NCBI RefSeq assembly: GCF_007558825.1
Contig: NZ_VLTK01000010.1
Location: forward strand, 62,001 to 126,000
DNA length: 64,000 bases
Direction of reading: 5' to 3'
Source: Brevibacterium aurantiacum
GTDB lineage: Bacteria > Actinomycetota > Actinomycetes > Actinomycetales > Brevibacteriaceae
Shown here: piece after piece, positions 1-8,151 of the stretch
How positions within the stretch are numbered: the stretch's first letter is position 1
Layout: every line of letters begins with the position of its first letter
Translations under genes and position numbers: made by a program
Notes under the pieces: model-generated
Database searches by the model: none
The model's input: the letters and a program-made list of their open reading frames with translations, nothing else
Told to the model about the DNA's origin: nothing

Positions 1-1473
1 AAAGCCAACGGCCGCATCCCTGCCTGGGCAGCAGGCTTCAGCATCTATGCGACGACGTTGTCTGCCATCACCTACATGTCCACACCTGAGCAGGCCTTCC
101 TCACCGATTGGTCCTACGCGGCCGGCAATGTCGCCATCTTCGCGATCGTGCCGCTCCTCGTCCTGTTCTACATCCCCTTCTTCCGCAAACTCGACGTCAC
201 CACTGCCTATGAGTACCTCGAGGAACGCTTCGGCCCCACCATCCGTGTTCTCGGATCGGCCCTCTTCGTGCTCTTCCACATCGGACGAGTGGCCATCGTC
301 GTCTACCTGCCGACACTGGCCATCAGCTCGGTGACCAATATCAGCCCTGTGCTCGTTGCCGCCGCGGTCGGCGTTCTCTCCGTCGTCTACACCTTCCTCG
401 GCGGTATCGAAGGCGTCATCTGGTCCGACGTGGTCCAAGGGATCATTCTCCTCGTCGGCGCAGCCGTGATTCTCATCTTCGGCATCGCCGCCCTCGATGG
501 GGGTCTGGCCACAGTCGCCGCCGACGCGGCAGCAGACGACAAGTTCATCTCGGCCGACAATTGGAAGTTCGGCGGAGCGGCGGCTGCCATCCCGATCGTC
601 TTCCTCGGCTCCGTGTTCAACAATCTCCATCAGTACACCGCCAGCCAGGATGTGGTCCAGCGCTATCAGACGACCGATTCCCCCAAGAGCACGATCCGGT
701 CCCTGATCGTCAACGGGTTCCTCGCGCTGCTGACCATTCCTCTGTTCTACGGAATCGGCACCGTCCTCTACAGCTACTACCAGCACGCCGAGGCTCTGCC
801 CTCCGGTTTCAACACCTCAGCTTTGGTGCCCTACTTCGCCGTCACCGCGCTGCCGGCAGGCATCTCGGGTCTGCTCATCGCCGCGATCTTCGCGGCCGCA
901 CAGTCGACGATCTCGTCGAGCCTGAATTCGATCTCCGCGTGCGTCACGGTCGACATCAGGGATCGGTTCTTCCCGCCCAAGAACGGCCCGGCACGCACGG
1001 GCGTCGGCTTCTCCCGACTGGTCATCGTCATCGTCGGAGCGATCTCGGTCGGAGTCGCCCTCTACCTGTCCGCGACCGACCAGGCCCAGACCTGGGACCT
1101 CTTCCTGTCCATCACGGGACTCTTCGGGGTTCCCCTCGCCGGTGTCTTCGCTCTCGGCATCTTCACCAAACGAGCCAACAGCGCCGGAGTGCTCAGCGGA
1201 CTGGTGCTCGGTGCCGCTGTCGCCTGGTACGTCCAGGACGTCGCGGGTCTGACACCTTTCGCAGTCTCGGCCGTGGCCTTCGTCGGCGCCGTCGTCTTCG
1301 GCTACGTCATCTCCCTGTTCACCGGGGCCCAGAACCGTCGCGCCGACCACGACGTGACGGCCCTGACGATCCACGGCAAACGTGACCAGTACACGCGTCG
1401 CATCCCAACATCCCCGACGACAACCTCGGCGGGGGACAGCAACAACATCAAGCAAGGACAGACCAATGAGTGA
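1..1473 (+). CDS. Sodium:solute symporter (SSS family), probable sialic acid importer; 5' end outside window
   Basis: The reading frame is open from the first base, so the N-terminus is missing; 490 residues are visible. Hydrophobic segments run throughout, and the stretch GISGLLIAAIFAAAQSTISS matches the conserved SSS core with its Na+-site Ser/Thr residues. SSS proteins import small solutes with Na+. The stop lies 8 bases inside the following nanA start, and nanK and nanE follow by 4-base overlaps, so the four are one translationally coupled unit. That context makes N-acetylneuraminate the likely substrate (inference; other SSS members carry proline, pantothenate or sugars). The last ~45 residues are a polar cytoplasmic tail. 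Confidence 0.9.
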   Translation, partial: KANGRIPAWAAGFSIYATTLSAITYMSTPEQAFLTDWSYAAGNVAIFAIVPLLVLFYIPFFRKLDVTTAYEYLEERFGPTIRVLGSALFVLFHIGRVAIVVYLPTLAISSVTNISPVLVAAAVGVLSVVYTFLGGIEGVIWSDVVQGIILLVGAAVILIFGIAALDGGLATVAADAAADDKFISADNWKFGGAAAAIPIVFLGSVFNNLHQYTASQDVVQRYQTTDSPKSTIRSLIVNGFLALLTIPLFYGIGTVLYSYYQHAEALPSGFNTSALVPYFAVTALPAGISGLLIAAIFAAAQSTISSSLNSISACVTVDIRDRFFPPKNGPARTGVGFSRLVIVIVGAISVGVALYLSATDQAQTWDLFLSITGLFGVPLAGVFALGIFTKRANSAGVLSGLVLGAAVAWYVQDVAGLTPFAVSAVAFVGAVVFGYVISLFTGAQNRRADHDVTALTIHGKRDQYTRRIPTSPTTTSAGDSNNIKQGQTNE

Positions 1474-2384
1474 ATTCCACGGCATCATCCCCCCACTGCT
1501 GACCCCACGCACCGAAAGCGGAGAGCTGGACCGCGAGGGCACTTCGGCCCTCGTCGATCATCTCGTTGACAGCGGGGTCCACGGCATCTTCGTTCTCGGC
1601 TCATCAGGCGAGGTCCCCTATCTCACTGCGAGCGAACGCGATCAGGTACTGGAAACCGCGCTTGAAGCTGCCAACGGTCGGGTCCCGATTCTGGTCGGCA
1701 TCAGCGAGCAGACGACCGGCCGCGTGCTCGACGAGGCCGATCGACTGCTCTCGATCGGCGGAGACGCCGCCGTGGTCACCACCCCCCTTCTACGCCCTCT
1801 CCGATGCCGCCGAGATCGAGCGGCACTTCCGCACGGTTGCCGAACGCCTCGACGTTCCGGTCTTCGCCTACGACGTCCCTGTGCGCACCCATTCCAAACT
1901 GCCCCATGACGTCACCGTGCGCCTCGCCCTCGAGGGTGTGCTGGCGGGCGTCAAGGATTCTTCGGCCGATGACGTGTCCTTCCGTCACCTGCTCATCGAG
2001 ACCAAAGATCTTCCCGACTTCGCGGTCTTCACCGGCCACGAGGTGGTTGCCGACGGTGCGCTCCTCGGCGGCGCTGCCGGCATCGTCCCGGGTCTGGGCA
2101 ATGTTGATCCGGCCGGATACGTTCGCCTCTTCGACGCCGCCCGAGCTGGTGACTGGATGACGGTCGCAGCCGAGCAGGACCGCTTGGCCCGACTGTTCCA
2201 GATCACCGCCGCGCCCACTCCTGGACGCGTCTCCCCCGGTGCAGCTGGCCTCGGAGCATTCAAAACGGCCCTGGCGCTCATGGGCGTCATCGCCTCCAAC
2301 CGCATGGCCGAGCCGATGCTCGCACTCGATGCAGAGGAGACCAACCGCGTCAGGGAGGTCATCTCCGCCGAGGGGCTTCTGTGA
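1466..2384 (+). pseudogene. nanA: N-acetylneuraminate lyase (NanA/DapA family), interrupted by a +1 frameshift
   Basis: This class I aldolase would cleave sialic acid to N-acetylmannosamine and pyruvate. The first ~106 codons (start MSEFHGIIPP, family motif GSSGE) are in one frame, and the rest, beginning FYALSDAAEIERH, is in the next. The switch is at a run of six C at 1782-1787; removing one C restores a 305-residue protein of normal family length. The catalytic Tyr (FAYDVP) and Schiff-base Lys (GVKDSS) are both present downstream. DapA-like dihydrodipicolinate synthase is the alternative name, but flanking nanK and nanE favour NanA. The gene is either broken in this strain or carries a homopolymer sequencing error; the intact downstream codons favour the latter. 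Confidence 0.82.
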
Positions 2385-3403
2385 CCTCAGCTGCCATCGT
2401 CGCCGTCGATGTCGGAGGCACGAAGATCCGTGCCGGTTCCGTCATCGACGGGGTCCTGGACCATCTCCGGGAGGTGCCGACGCCCGCAGCCGCTGGTGCT
2501 CGCGCCATCCTCGACTCCATCGCCGAGGTGGTTCGCGGGGTCATCAGCGACACCGACGTATCGACCGTGGGTGGACCCACCCCCGCTTGGAAGGTCGGCA
2601 TCGGGTCCGCCGGGGTCATCGATCCCGAATCGGGAACCGTCGTCTCGGCCACGGACTCCCTCTCCGGTTGGGCAGGGACAGCGTTGACGTCCGAGATCAC
2701 GGAGCGTCTCGGAGTCGAGACAAGAGCCGTCAACGATGTCCATGCTCATGCGCTCGGGGAGGCCCTGTCCGGTGCCGCCTGCGGAACCCGAAGCTCGCTG
2801 CTCGTGGCCGCGGGAACGGGCATCGGCGGCGGATTCATCACGGACAACCGACTGCTCACGGGCCGCCAGGCGGCTGCGGGACACATCGGTCACGTTCCGG
2901 TCGCCGCCGCGCAGGGTCTGCCCTGCCCCTGCGGGGGCCAGGGACATCTTGAAGCGATCGCCTCCGGGCCGGCTGTTCTCTCGGCCTACCGTCGAGCAAT
3001 CGGCGAACGAAGCCCGGGTGGGCCACAGGTGACCACGACGCGTGAGCTGGCCGAAGTCGCCCGTTCCGGGGACCCATCGGCGAAACGTACGTTCGAGCAG
3101 GCGGGCCGAGCCTTGGGCACTGCCCTGGGCGGTGTGGCCAATGTGCTGTCTCCGGAGGTCATCGTCATCGGCGGCGGCCTTTCGGGAGCCGGTGAACTGT
3201 GGTGGATCCCGCTGCGCGAGGCGTTTGCGGCCGAACTCATTCCCGCTGTTCGCGGGCTGCCCCTCCGCCCGGCACAATTGGGACAGGACGCGGCCCTGAT
3301 CGGCGCGGCGAGCCTGTGGTCGACCGGCCGCGGATCCGGCAGGGACACCATCAGCAGCGACACCTACGGGACCACTATGACCACCGGCGAGGAGCCCCAA
3401 TGA
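2381..3403 (+). CDS. nanK: N-acetylmannosamine kinase-like ROK family sugar kinase
   Basis: A ROK kinase of 340 residues, expected to phosphorylate N-acetylmannosamine from NanA with ATP. The N-terminus has the phosphate-binding motif VDVGGTKIRAG, the middle has GTGIGGGFI, and the ROK zinc motif appears as CPCGGQGHLE, with His in the position often held by a third Cys. It starts at GTG, overlapping the nanA stop by 4 bases (GTGA), and its own stop overlaps the nanE start. The ROK family also contains glucokinases and repressors; there is no N-terminal helix-turn-helix here, so it is an enzyme. Assignment to ManNAc rests on neighbours. Confidence 0.88.
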   Translation: MTSAAIVAVDVGGTKIRAGSVIDGVLDHLREVPTPAAAGARAILDSIAEVVRGVISDTDVSTVGGPTPAWKVGIGSAGVIDPESGTVVSATDSLSGWAGTALTSEITERLGVETRAVNDVHAHALGEALSGAACGTRSSLLVAAGTGIGGGFITDNRLLTGRQAAAGHIGHVPVAAAQGLPCPCGGQGHLEAIASGPAVLSAYRRAIGERSPGGPQVTTTRELAEVARSGDPSAKRTFEQAGRALGTALGGVANVLSPEVIVIGGGLSGAGELWWIPLREAFAAELIPAVRGLPLRPAQLGQDAALIGAASLWSTGRGSGRDTISSDTYGTTMTTGEEPQ

Positions 3404-4092
3404 TGTTGACCAAGCAGGAGATCGTCGATTCCCTCCGCGGAGGTCTCATCGTCTCAGCCCAGGCCTACCCGGGTGAACCCATGCGGGACCCTCGCACGAT
3501 GGCTCAGGTCGCGGCCTCCGCTGTGCGCGGCGGTGCGGCCGCCGTGCGCATCCAAGGCATCAGCGACATCCAGGCCACCCGGTCCGCCGTGGAGAGTCCG
3601 ATCATCGGCCTGTGGAAGGACGGTTCCTCCGACGTCGTCATCACACCGACCTTCCAGCACGCGCACGCCGTGGCTCTGGCTGGCGCTCATGTGATCGCCC
3701 TCGATGGCACTCGCCGAGCGCGCCCGGACGGACTGAGCCTGGCGCAGACCATCGCACGTCTGCGTGAGGAGACGAATGCCCTGGTCATGGCCGATTGCGG
3801 CAGTCTCGAGGATGCACGTGCCGCGGCCGCCGCCGGTGCTGACTTCATCGGCACCACCCTGGCCGGATACTCAGGTGAGCGCCCGCCGACGACCGGTCCG
3901 GATCTTGAGCTTGTGCGTGAGATCCGGGAGGCGGATCTGGGACCGATGCTTGTCGCCGAAGGTCGCATCCATTCACCGGCCGATGCGGCAGCGACCTTGG
4001 CCGCCGGTGCCGAAGCCGTGGTCGTGGGCACAGCGATCACCCATCCAACGACGATCACATCCTGGTTCGTCGACGCCTGCCGGGATCGCTGA
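3400..4092 (+). CDS. nanE: N-acetylmannosamine-6-phosphate 2-epimerase
   Basis: A TIM-barrel epimerase of 230 residues, the usual length, converting ManNAc-6-P to GlcNAc-6-P. Family hallmarks visible are the N-terminal GLIVSAQAYPGEP, the strand IGLWKDG carrying the putative catalytic Lys, ADCGSLEDARAAAAAGAD, and the phosphate-binding GAEAVVVGTAITHP. The start ATG overlaps the nanK stop (ATGA). The commonly seen Cys in the first motif (IVSCQA) is Ala here. It is the last gene of the + strand sialic acid unit and converges with nagB only 15 bases away. No terminator hairpin is obvious between them. Confidence 0.93.
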   Translation: MMLTKQEIVDSLRGGLIVSAQAYPGEPMRDPRTMAQVAASAVRGGAAAVRIQGISDIQATRSAVESPIIGLWKDGSSDVVITPTFQHAHAVALAGAHVIALDGTRRARPDGLSLAQTIARLREETNALVMADCGSLEDARAAAAAGADFIGTTLAGYSGERPPTTGPDLELVREIREADLGPMLVAEGRIHSPADAAATLAAGAEAVVVGTAITHPTTITSWFVDACRDR

Positions 4093-4107
4093 CTGCAGGC
4101 CCTGAGA

Positions 4108-4890
4108 TCAGAGCCGCTGTCCCTCGAGTTTGCTCGCGTAGGTGTGTCGGTAATAGTCGCCCAACTGCAGTCGAGACGCGGCCGCGTCGTCGACGAGGAT
4201 CGTGACATGGGGATGCATCTGCAGCACGGTGGCAGGCCACATCGATGACACCGGACCTTCGACCATCTGGTGCACTGCCTCTGCCTTGTGACCCCCGGTA
4301 GCGATGAGCACGAGGTGACGGGCTTCGAGAATCGTTCCCAGGCCCTGAGTCAGGCAGTGCTGCGGGACTGCGTCGACATCATCATCGAAGAAGCGAGCAT
4401 TGTCGATCCGCGTCTGCCGGGCCAAGGTCTTCACCCGCGTCCGTGAGGACAGGGACGATCCGGGTTCGTTGAAGGCGAGGTGACCATCGGTGCCGATGCC
4501 GAGGATCTGCAGGTCGATTCCCCCAGCCTCGGCGATGGCATGATCATAGTCCGCCGAGGCGGCCCTGAGGTCTTCAGCCGTCCCATCCGGACCCTGCACC
4601 GCCCCCTCGGCGAAGTCCACACGGGAGACGAACTCGGCGTCGATCACATTGCGGTAGCACTGCGGATGCGAGGCCGGCAGCCCCACATACTCGTCGAGCA
4701 TGAAGCCGCGAACCCCGGCGAACGAGAGTCCGTCCTGCTCGTGACGCTGCGTCAGCTCATCGTAGACGCTGAGCGGACTCGATCCGGTTGCCAGGCCCAG
4801 CACGGATGAGGGCTCCTCGCGGACGAGACGCTCGATTGCGTCGGCGACGAGCGTGGACAGCTCGTATTCAGGGGCGATGATGACTTCCAT
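4108..4890 (-). CDS. nagB: Glucosamine-6-phosphate deaminase
   Basis: 260 residues, typical of NagB, which turns glucosamine-6-P into fructose-6-P and ammonia and so feeds sialic acid and amino-sugar carbon into glycolysis. Motifs are GLATGSSPLSVYDEL near the N-terminus, LDEYVGL, and the signature GIGTDGHLAFNEPGSS. The start chosen is ATG at 4888-4890 (MEVIIAPEYE), the normal NagB beginning; a longer in-frame extension has no homology-like content. The gene follows the GntR gene by 13 bases on the same strand and is probably co-transcribed with it. NagA, which must deacetylate GlcNAc-6-P first, is not in the window. Confidence 0.95.
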   Translation of the reverse strand: MEVIIAPEYELSTLVADAIERLVREEPSSVLGLATGSSPLSVYDELTQRHEQDGLSFAGVRGFMLDEYVGLPASHPQCYRNVIDAEFVSRVDFAEGAVQGPDGTAEDLRAASADYDHAIAEAGGIDLQILGIGTDGHLAFNEPGSSLSSRTRVKTLARQTRIDNARFFDDDVDAVPQHCLTQGLGTILEARHLVLIATGGHKAEAVHQMVEGPVSSMWPATVLQMHPHVTILVDDAAASRLQLGDYYRHTYASKLEGQRL

Positions 4891-4903
4891 CAGTTCTCTT
4901 CTC

Positions 4904-5587
4904 TCAAACGACGTCGCGGTCGAGGGCTCGGGCAATCGGGTCATAGTGGATTGTGATCGCAGCGTGGAAGGCCTCGACATCTCCAGATTGGGCTGCTTCC
5001 AGCATCTGACCGTGCGCTTGTGCGGTCTGTTCCAGATCGGCGGCCACGGCGACATTGAGCCGGGGAAGCACTGCCGTGTGCACGTCCCAGAAGGCGGCGA
5101 CGAGCTGGCCGACGAGAGAATTGTCCAAGGCCGACAGCAGTCCCGTATGGAAGGCCCGATCCTGCTGGGGAAACGACTTCCCGTCCTTGGCCATGGCGAC
5201 CATGTCGTCGACGAGCGCTGAGAGCTCAGGGTTCGTTGTGCCCTGCAGACTTCTCACTATCGCCTCGGACATTCCGAAGTCGAGGGCCCGGCGGACTTCG
5301 ACGACGTCCCGCAGTGCTCGCAGGTCATCGCCGGGACTGAGCACTCCGCGGAAGACCAGAGCCTCGACGAGCGCATCGAGGGTCATCTCGCCGACGTAGG
5401 TTCCGTGCCCGTGCCGGACGTCGACGATGTCGAGCGTCGACAGCTTGCGGATGGCTTCCCTGACATTCGATCGGGAGACGCCGAGGCGGTCGCACAGTTC
5501 CCCTTCGGTGGGCAGGAGATCGCCGGGCCTGAGCCCATCGGAGAGAATGAGATCCTTGATCCGATCAGATGTCGTCGTCTTCGCCAT
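4904..5587 (-). CDS. GntR-family (FadR/FCD) transcriptional regulator of the sialic acid/amino-sugar genes
   Basis: 227 residues: an N-terminal winged helix-turn-helix (LCDRLGVSRSNVREAIRKLS, then a wing VRHGHGTYVG) and a C-terminal all-helical FCD ligand domain. The start at 5587 (MAKTTTSDRIKD) is preceded by a good ribosome-binding site (GGTGAGG). It is the first gene of a gntR-nagB unit convergent with the nan operon. The promoter immediately upstream contains a large inverted repeat, which fits autoregulation. It is a NanR-like candidate, sensing a sialic acid or amino-sugar phosphate, but the ligand is inference. Confidence 0.88.
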   Translation of the reverse strand: MAKTTTSDRIKDLILSDGLRPGDLLPTEGELCDRLGVSRSNVREAIRKLSTLDIVDVRHGHGTYVGEMTLDALVEALVFRGVLSPGDDLRALRDVVEVRRALDFGMSEAIVRSLQGTTNPELSALVDDMVAMAKDGKSFPQQDRAFHTGLLSALDNSLVGQLVAAFWDVHTAVLPRLNVAVAADLEQTAQAHGQMLEAAQSGDVEAFHAAITIHYDPIARALDRDVV

Positions 5588-5623
5588 CCTCACCTTCCAC
5601 AGATCGTCTAGCACCGGAACTCC

Positions 5624-5647
5624 ATTATACGTCTGACATCAGATGTA
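5624..5647 (-). promoter_or_regulatory. gntR-nagB promoter with overlapping operator
   Basis: Read on the minus strand, 5629-5624 is a perfect -10 hexamer TATAAT. Immediately upstream, 5628-5647 is the 20-bp inverted repeat TACGTCTGA-CA-TCAGATGTA, with one mismatched pair in nine. The repeat occupies the -10/-35 spacer, the classic position for autorepression by a GntR dimer. The -35 is weak. Confidence 0.7.
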
Positions 5648-5757
5648 CTGCCACCGATTGATTTTGAGAACCCTTACACAGCACCCGCCGTTGTCACTAG
5701 AGTGGTCAGCAACAGATGTTGTCCGAAGCACCGCACCTACCCAAGCTCGGAGGAGCC

Positions 5758-6840
5758 ATGGAAATTCTCACCGGCGGCGTCATCGTCGTCATCGTCATCG
5801 TCCTCATTCTTGCCGTCCTGCTGTTCGGCAAGCTGAGGACCAGCTTGTTCTTCACGGTCAAGACGCAGGAGAACATCGTCGTCGAGCGATTCGGCAAGTT
5901 CAAGAAGGTTGCGAAGCCGGGCCTGAACTTCAAGATGCCGCTCGTCGAAACCACCAGCAAGCCGATATCTCTGCGAGTTCAGCAGCTTGAGGTCAACATC
6001 GAGTCGAAGACGAGCGACAACGTCTTCGTCACCGTTCCGGTGGCCGTTCAATACGTCGTGGAGGAAGACAACGTCACCGACGCCTACTACAAGCTGGCGA
6101 ACTCCGAGGAGCAGATCCGATCCTATGTCTTCGACACCGTGCGCTCCGCCCTGTCGGGACTGACCCTGGACACGGCCTTCGAATCGAAGGACGATATCGC
6201 TGAAAACGTCGAACGTCGCCTCTCGGAATCGATGCGCCGGTACGGGTTCAAGATCGTGAGCACCCTGGTCACGGACATCACCCCGGACTCGAAGGTGCGC
6301 GACTCCATGAACTCGATCAATGCCGCACAGCGCGATAAGGTCGCCGCGCAGTCCCTGGCCGAGGCCGACAAGATCAAGCGAGTCACCCAAGCTCAGGCCG
6401 AATCCGAAGCGATGCGACTGCACGGCGTGGGCGTGGCCGCTCAGCGTAAGGCCATTGCCGAAGGTATCGCCGAACAGTACGCGAAGCTGCAGGAAGTGGG
6501 TATCGACAAAACCGCCGAGCAGCTGCTCATGATGACCCAGTACTTCGACACCATGCAGAACGTGGCCCAGGAGGGCCGCTCGAATGTGCTGTTCATGCCC
6601 TCAAACCCGGGCGGCCTGGGCGAGATGACGCAGGAGATCAGGAACACTCTCTTCGCGGCCAACGCATCCGAGGATGCGAAGAACACCACTGGGCTGCACG
6701 GAGCGACCGGGCCCCAGTCTCAGCAGCAGTCTGTGTCGAAGGCGGCACAGAGCGCACGAGCTGACACGAAGTCGGCCCTCGACCGGGCCGCCCAGCAGGC
6801 GCGCACCGAGGACTGGAATTCACCCGCCGACGATGCCTGA
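5758..6840 (+). CDS. SPFH/band-7 domain membrane protein (stomatin/HflC-like)
   Basis: 360 residues. One N-terminal membrane segment (residues ~4-24, ILTGGVIVVIVIVLILAVLL) is followed by an SPFH domain (VVERFGKFKKVAKPGLNFKMPL onward), a coiled-coil-prone Ala/Glu-rich stretch (QRDKVAAQSLAEADKIKRV), and a low-complexity C-terminal tail rich in Gln, Ser and Ala. Such proteins oligomerise on the membrane and organise microdomains or proteases; the partner here is unknown. The start has a strong site (GGAGGA, 5750-5755). It stands alone, diverging from gntR. No NfeD gene, the common partner of one SPFH class, lies next to it, so it fits the HIR/stomatin type better. Confidence 0.9.
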   Translation: MEILTGGVIVVIVIVLILAVLLFGKLRTSLFFTVKTQENIVVERFGKFKKVAKPGLNFKMPLVETTSKPISLRVQQLEVNIESKTSDNVFVTVPVAVQYVVEEDNVTDAYYKLANSEEQIRSYVFDTVRSALSGLTLDTAFESKDDIAENVERRLSESMRRYGFKIVSTLVTDITPDSKVRDSMNSINAAQRDKVAAQSLAEADKIKRVTQAQAESEAMRLHGVGVAAQRKAIAEGIAEQYAKLQEVGIDKTAEQLLMMTQYFDTMQNVAQEGRSNVLFMPSNPGGLGEMTQEIRNTLFAANASEDAKNTTGLHGATGPQSQQQSVSKAAQSARADTKSALDRAAQQARTEDWNSPADDA

Positions 6841-6892
6841 GGCGAACAGCCTGCGGCAGGTCTTCTGAAACGACCACCTGATATGCGCAACC

Positions 6893-6924
6893 GGGCGCCA
6901 GTGCGAAATTTCGCACTGGCGCCC
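6893..6924. repeat. Perfect 32-bp inverted repeat (16-bp arms, no spacer)
   Basis: GGGCGCCAGTGCGAAA is followed directly by its exact reverse complement. As RNA it would fold into a long GC-rich hairpin with an AAAUUU tip. It lies 52 bases after the SPFH gene stop and ~140 bases before ohrR. There is no U-tract after it, so it may be a terminator of non-canonical type or a dispersed palindromic element. Confidence 0.75.
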
Positions 6925-7042
6925 ATCTGCGTGCTGACAGGAACTTGCACGCATGCAGGCACTGATCGAAGCAACCGACTCCGAGTGACCCCATCAGCAT
7001 CCGCCTGGGAATCAGCGGTTCAAAATTTCAGTTGTGCACAAT

Positions 7043-7063
7043 TTAATGGTGTGCAACCATTAA
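7043..7063. promoter_or_regulatory. Probable OhrR operator
   Basis: TTAATGGT-GTGCA-ACCATTAA is a perfect inverted repeat with 8-bp arms, ending 3 bases before the ohrR start codon. Just upstream is a second palindrome TTGTGCACAA (7032-7041). AT-rich inverted repeats directly before ohrR are the usual autoregulatory sites of this family. Confidence 0.7.
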
Positions 7064-7066
7064 GGC

Positions 7067-7591
7067 ATGGACCCGCTCGCACTCGACAGGCAGCTCTGCT
7101 TCGCCCTCTACTCCGCCTCTCGAGCGATGACCTCGACCTACCGTGATCTCCTCGACGATCTCGGCATCACCTATCCGCAGTACCTGGTGATGTTGGCCCT
7201 GTGGGAGCACCGCCCTTCGGGGAACTCGTCGCAGGACAACAGAGCCGAACCGAACCACGACCCCGGGACGAGGAACACAGGCCTCTCGGTCAAGGAGCTG
7301 GGTTCACGACTGCAGCTCGATTCGGGAACCCTTTCGCCGCTGCTGACCCGCCTCGAGGGTCTCGGGTTTGTCACCCGCCGACGCTCGACAGCGGACTCGC
7401 GCAGCGTGTTCGTCGATCTCACGTCGCGAGGAGCAGCCGCCAGATCCGATGCCGATTGCATTCCGCGCGAGCTGGCCGAACGCACGAAGATCGACACCGA
7501 CGAGATGTCGGATCTGCTCGACGCACTGCAATCGCTGACGCGCAATCTCCGCGAGGCCCCCACGACACACCACACAATGCATCACCGATGA
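7067..7591 (+). CDS. ohrR: OhrR-type MarR-family organic peroxide sensor/repressor
   Basis: 174 residues. The N-terminus DRQLCFALYSASRAMT carries the conserved redox cysteine (Cys11), and YPQYLVMLALWE, LSVKELGSRLQLDSGTLSPLLTRLE and VTRRRSTADSR are classic OhrR/MarR winged-helix sequence. Unusually, a polar insert of about 20 residues (from HRPSGNSSQ to GTRNTG) separates the WE motif from LSVKELG, where most OhrR proteins have only a few residues. The gene has no clear Shine-Dalgarno and starts very close to its operator. Its stop overlaps an alternative start of ohr, so the two are an operon. The oxidised repressor should release the operator and induce ohr. Confidence 0.92.
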   Translation: MDPLALDRQLCFALYSASRAMTSTYRDLLDDLGITYPQYLVMLALWEHRPSGNSSQDNRAEPNHDPGTRNTGLSVKELGSRLQLDSGTLSPLLTRLEGLGFVTRRRSTADSRSVFVDLTSRGAAARSDADCIPRELAERTKIDTDEMSDLLDALQSLTRNLREAPTTHHTMHHR

Positions 7592-7602
7592 AAGGACTGA
7601 TC

Positions 7603-8025
7603 ATGAAGGCTCTCTACACCGCAGAGGCGCTGGCCACAGGAGAAGGACGCGACGGGCACGGACGCACAAGCGACGGGAAGGTCAATCTCGACCTCGCCAC
7701 CCCAACCGAGATGGGAGGGTCCGGCAAAGGCACGAACCCGGAACAGCTCTTCGCCGTCGGCTATGCCGCGTGCTTCCACTCGGCCCTTCGCCTCGTCGCC
7801 GGACAAGCCAAGGCCAATATCGACGACTCCGCCGTCGGGGCACAGGTGAGCATCGGCAAGAACGATGAGGGCGGCTTCCAGCTCGCCGTCGCACTCGAGG
7901 TCACTCTCCCTCACCTGGAGCAGACCGAGGCCCAGGCGTTGGCCGACAAGGCTCACAAAGTCTGCCCGTATTCCAATGCCACACGCGGAAACATCGAGGT
8001 CACAATCACCGTCACCGACGACTGA
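7603..8025 (+). CDS. ohr: Organic hydroperoxide resistance protein (OsmC/Ohr family peroxidase)
   Basis: 140 residues, the standard Ohr length. The two catalytic cysteines are visible: Cys57 in GYAACFHSAL and Cys121 in KVCPYSNATRGN, along with PEQLFAVGYAACF. Ohr reduces organic hydroperoxides using lipoylated proteins as electron donor in the cytoplasm. The start at 7603 has AAAGGA 6 bases upstream; an earlier ATG at 7588 would overlap the ohrR stop but lacks such a site. It is followed by a strong bidirectional terminator. Confidence 0.96.
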   Translation: MKALYTAEALATGEGRDGHGRTSDGKVNLDLATPTEMGGSGKGTNPEQLFAVGYAACFHSALRLVAGQAKANIDDSAVGAQVSIGKNDEGGFQLAVALEVTLPHLEQTEAQALADKAHKVCPYSNATRGNIEVTITVTDD

Positions 8026-8086
8026 CCTCGTCAGCCTCGACCGATCCACCCTCCCAAGAGGGTCCCAGCGATCACAGACACCAGAA

Positions 8087-8132
8087 AGAGCTTCGGGCTC
8101 GGAGGGCATCTGCCCGCCGAGCCCGAAGCTCT
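8087..8132. terminator. Bidirectional terminator between ohr and the malic enzyme gene
   Basis: Arms AGAGCTTCGGGCTCGG (8087-8102) and its exact complement (8117-8132) form a 16-bp stem, with an inner GGGCA/TGCCC helix. It lies between convergent genes that end at 8025 and 8152. Confidence 0.85.
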
Positions 8133-8151
8133 CATCTCATCGAATGCCGAG

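Noticed and set aside
1466..2384. Interpretation of the aldolase as DapA (lysine biosynthesis)
   Set aside because: It is in one coupled unit with an SSS transporter, nanK and nanE, so N-acetylneuraminate lyase is the better reading.
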